A DNA stretch of 64,000 nucleotides, taken from positions 1-64,000 of the forward strand of contig JASCIV010000020.1 in assembly GCA_030374735.1 (NCBI GenBank), read 5' to 3'. Positions 61,738 through 64,000 of the stretch are shown piece by piece (position 1 is the stretch's first letter; every line of letters starts with the position of its first letter). The notes under the pieces are model-generated. The model was not told where the DNA came from. It saw nothing but the letters and a program-made list of their open reading frames with translations, and made no database searches. The stretch is from Gracilaria caudata (lineage: Eukaryota > Rhodophyta > Florideophyceae > Gracilariales > Gracilariaceae). The position numbers were made by a program, and so were the translations under genes.

Positions 61738-62416
61738 ATGGCCAATTATGGACCAAAAGCGACTGCCCACCAAAGAATTGGTTCCATAGTTCCAAGTTTT
61801 CAACATCTGTTGCATCACATTGAACGCACAGACGACCATGCGGATGAGTCATACAAGCCTCTGTGGGAGCTGAAGACCAACGATACTACCGAGCATTTCT
61901 TCGCATCTCCCGATTCGAGCGCTTCACAATCCTGTTCCAGTACCACAAGTGGAAGGGCTGATTCCATTGAACCCATTGCAGAGCCAGACAGCAGTATCTA
62001 CTCGTCCCGACAAGATTTTTGGACAATCGTTCTCGGGCCCTCGCAAACTCTGGAAAAGCCCAAGCCGAAAACTCAACTATCAGAGATGTTGAAGAAGCCA
62101 CACGCGTGTACCACCTGCCCTCTGCGCTTCAAAAAGCGTTGCAATCTGCAATCCCATGTTAGAAGCGTCCATCAGAAGTTACGCCCGTTTTCTTGCAGTG
62201 TTTGTCTACGAAAGTTTGGGAGGAAGTCCAACTGCGCGAAGCATGTAAGTATGTCTTTTGTCCTAAACACATGAGGGAAGTAACATGGCCACGTCCGCCT
62301 ACTGACTCCGAGCCTTCCTTGTTAACTGCGACCCACAGATGCGACTTGTGCACAGGCTTCGTGACTCGGAAGTAAGAGTATTACCGGCTGATGCTTCTTA
62401 CGGTTGCAAGCTGTGA
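61738..62416 (+). CDS. C2H2 zinc-finger protein, two fingers
   Basis: Two exons, 61738-62244 and 62339-62416, give 194 residues. The first finger (CTTC, 12 residues, HVRSVH) lies at about 123-143. After a QKLRPFS linker the second finger is CSVC, 12 residues, then H at the exon 1 end. Its last histidine comes from exon 2 (MRLVH), completing C-x2-C-x12-H-x4-H across the 94-nt intron (GTAAGT...CCACAG). The N-terminal half is acidic and Ser-rich, like an activation domain. It is probably a DNA-binding regulator; the target is unknown. Confidence 0.75.
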
Positions 62417-63026
62417 TTCTGAGGAACAAATGTCACTGCACCTTCACGTTCTTTTTGGTTATGAATTGCCATGAGTTTTCACTCACAATCGTTTCTTTTG
62501 CTCAAGTGTGATGCTAGATATGTCAATACAAAGTTGATTTAACTCACTAACAAATCTCACAAACTTAAAAACTGGCTTAAGAGTCCAAACACAAACCAGC
62601 TACCCTTTAGGGATTAACTAAATGACCGTAAACGAGGCAGAAATGGCCAATCTCATCATGATGTAGATCATCTCACGCTACTAGACTATTCCCACGCGCT
62701 TCGGCGTTAGAGTGAGTGGCTAAGATCCAGTGCAGTGCTAATTGGAACAGGTTACGAGTTATGTGAGACCACACACACGCATACACAGGCATACACCGGT
62801 CCCTTCCGACGGGACTGCCTATCCTTCATGGTACACATCAATGATTAAACATTATCCCAGATCCGAAGACCACGTCTCGTACCATACTTCTTTTTCTTGT
62901 CAGAGCTCTGCACCTAATAAAGAAGAACAGCAATAGCGCAATGGATTTCACAAACTTACACATTTCGGTACTGCATCGTTTGTTCGATTTACAAGAAAAG
63001 TAACTACTACAACCCTTTTCATTGCC
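62417..63026. other. intergenic, convergent
   Basis: About 610 bp between the zinc-finger and MAP-kinase genes, which converge. A short CA-rich tract lies at about 62768-62795. No gene is seen. Confidence 0.4.
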
Positions 63027-63920
63027 CTAGAACGACGTCATATAGTTCACTTTGAGTTCTGCGTCTTTCGCGCTTTGAGGTTCGCGGAACCGAGCTTGGG
63101 GATGGAATTTAAGGATTTCATTCCACATAAGACGACGAATTCCATCTCTTCCGAGCTTCTGTTCGTTGGGAGGCTCCAATGTATTGTAGTCCAAATGAGC
63201 TGCCACTTTCTCTGAAGAAATGTCTCTGTAATCTCGAACATATGGGTGGTTCAACGCCTCTTCTGCTGATAATCTCTTCCTGGGATCAAACTGAAGGAGC
63301 CTGTCCACAAGGTCTATTGCAGCTGGACCGGCACCTGGAACCAACCTGCGAAAGTCTTGACGAGTGCTCGGCACCAAACGATTGATGAAGTCTCTGGCGT
63401 TATGGTTCTTGATGAAATGGAATTCGTCTCCAATAGGTTTTCCAACAACGGAGCAAATAACCTCGATTTGATTCTTAACATCCCGCCCTGGGAAAATAGG
63501 TTTCCTGGAGTACAGTTCGGCTATTACGCAGCCGACACTCCACATGTCGATTGCAGCATCATATTCGTCACATGCGAGAAGCAACTCCGGAGCTCTATAC
63601 CATCTTGTAACCACATATTCCGTCATACCATGAGCAGCTGCATCCGCAGGATCAAGGTATCTAGCGAGTCCGAAATCACATATTTTTATATCACACTGCA
63701 TACATGATGAAAAGTTCGTATCGGAAGAGTTCATAAGGAAAGGTCAGATGCTCTCGATGCTTCAGACAAAATGCGACGGTTATGAGTGATCCAATCGCAT
63801 CTTCAGAATGAGATGTTGTATATACTATTGGAAAGAAAGAACGCTTCAACGAGCGACGAACTTACTGTTTCTGAGACCAACACGTTTGCGGGTTTTAAGT
63901 CTCGGTGCAAAACACTCGCA
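63027..63920 (-). CDS. MAP kinase, ERK type, 3' part
   Basis: The kinase runs off the right edge. The visible exons are 63866-63920 (ASVLHRDLKPANVLVSET, subdomain VIb with catalytic Asp) and 63027-63695, joined in phase across a 170-nt intron. The second exon begins CDIKICDFGLARYL (subdomain VII) and carries the activation motif MTEYVVTRWYRAPELLL with a TEY dual-phosphorylation site, typical of ERK-type MAPKs. IDMWSVGCVIAEL, FPGRD and the conserved HPYVRDYRD follow. The acceptor at 63921 (CATAG) implies at least one more intron. The N-lobe is outside the window. Confidence 0.92.
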
Positions 63921-64000
63921 CTATGACCATGGAAGCCATTCAGGGTCAGACAGAAAGGTATTGGTAAGCGGGTGTTCGCATTTGAAAGATACTTTGCCTC

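Noticed and set aside
61394..61789. 131-codon frame overlapping the zinc-finger start
   Set aside because: Different frame from the finger protein, no domain, no clear splice junction linking the two.

Overview
This is nuclear DNA from a red alga (Rhodophyta) or a very close photosynthetic relative. The strongest evidence is a nuclear-type gene for a phycobilisome rod linker with an apparent plastid transit peptide. It sits among ordinary eukaryotic genes (TFIIIC, TFIID, COG6, V-ATPase, Argonaute, BUD13, NOP2, MAP kinase). Most genes are single-exon. The introns that can be resolved are short (about 74-170 nt), usually start GTAAGT-like, and often carry a TACTAAC or CTAAC branch sequence. Gene orientation is mixed and neighbours are mostly functionally unrelated. 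The species cannot be named from the sequence alone.

Left part (1-16060): a gene-poor, repeat-bearing edge comes first, then a large TFIIIC B-block-binding subunit, a Pro/Ser/Arg-rich protein, an aldo/keto reductase, a second aldo/keto reductase fold protein that lacks the catalytic residues, and the phycobilisome linker. Divergent from the linker is a protein resembling a family I associate with bacteria and phages.

Middle (17040-41738): an unidentified four-exon gene, COG6 divergent from TAF5, V-ATPase subunit a, a CxxC thioredoxin-fold protein, and a small membrane ORF whose stop codon overlaps the start of a uroporphyrinogen-III synthase-like gene. Next come three same-strand nonaspanin (TM9SF) paralogs, then a Nudix hydrolase with a four-codon first exon and a two-exon thioredoxin-like protein.

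Right part (41899-64000): a large disordered protein, a slicer-competent Argonaute, a secreted Gly-rich protein, NOP2 divergent from a methionine synthase reductase-like diflavin enzyme, a six-repeat protein of unknown class, BUD13, an unresolved spliced gene, a C2H2 zinc-finger protein with an intron inside its second finger, and the 3' part of an ERK-type MAP kinase that runs off the right edge.

The genes do not form one pathway. The most unusual items are the phage-like protein, the apparent dicistronic overlap before the UROS-like gene, the six-repeat protein, a dispersed two-hairpin repeat with compensatory changes, and the unidentified spliced genes.
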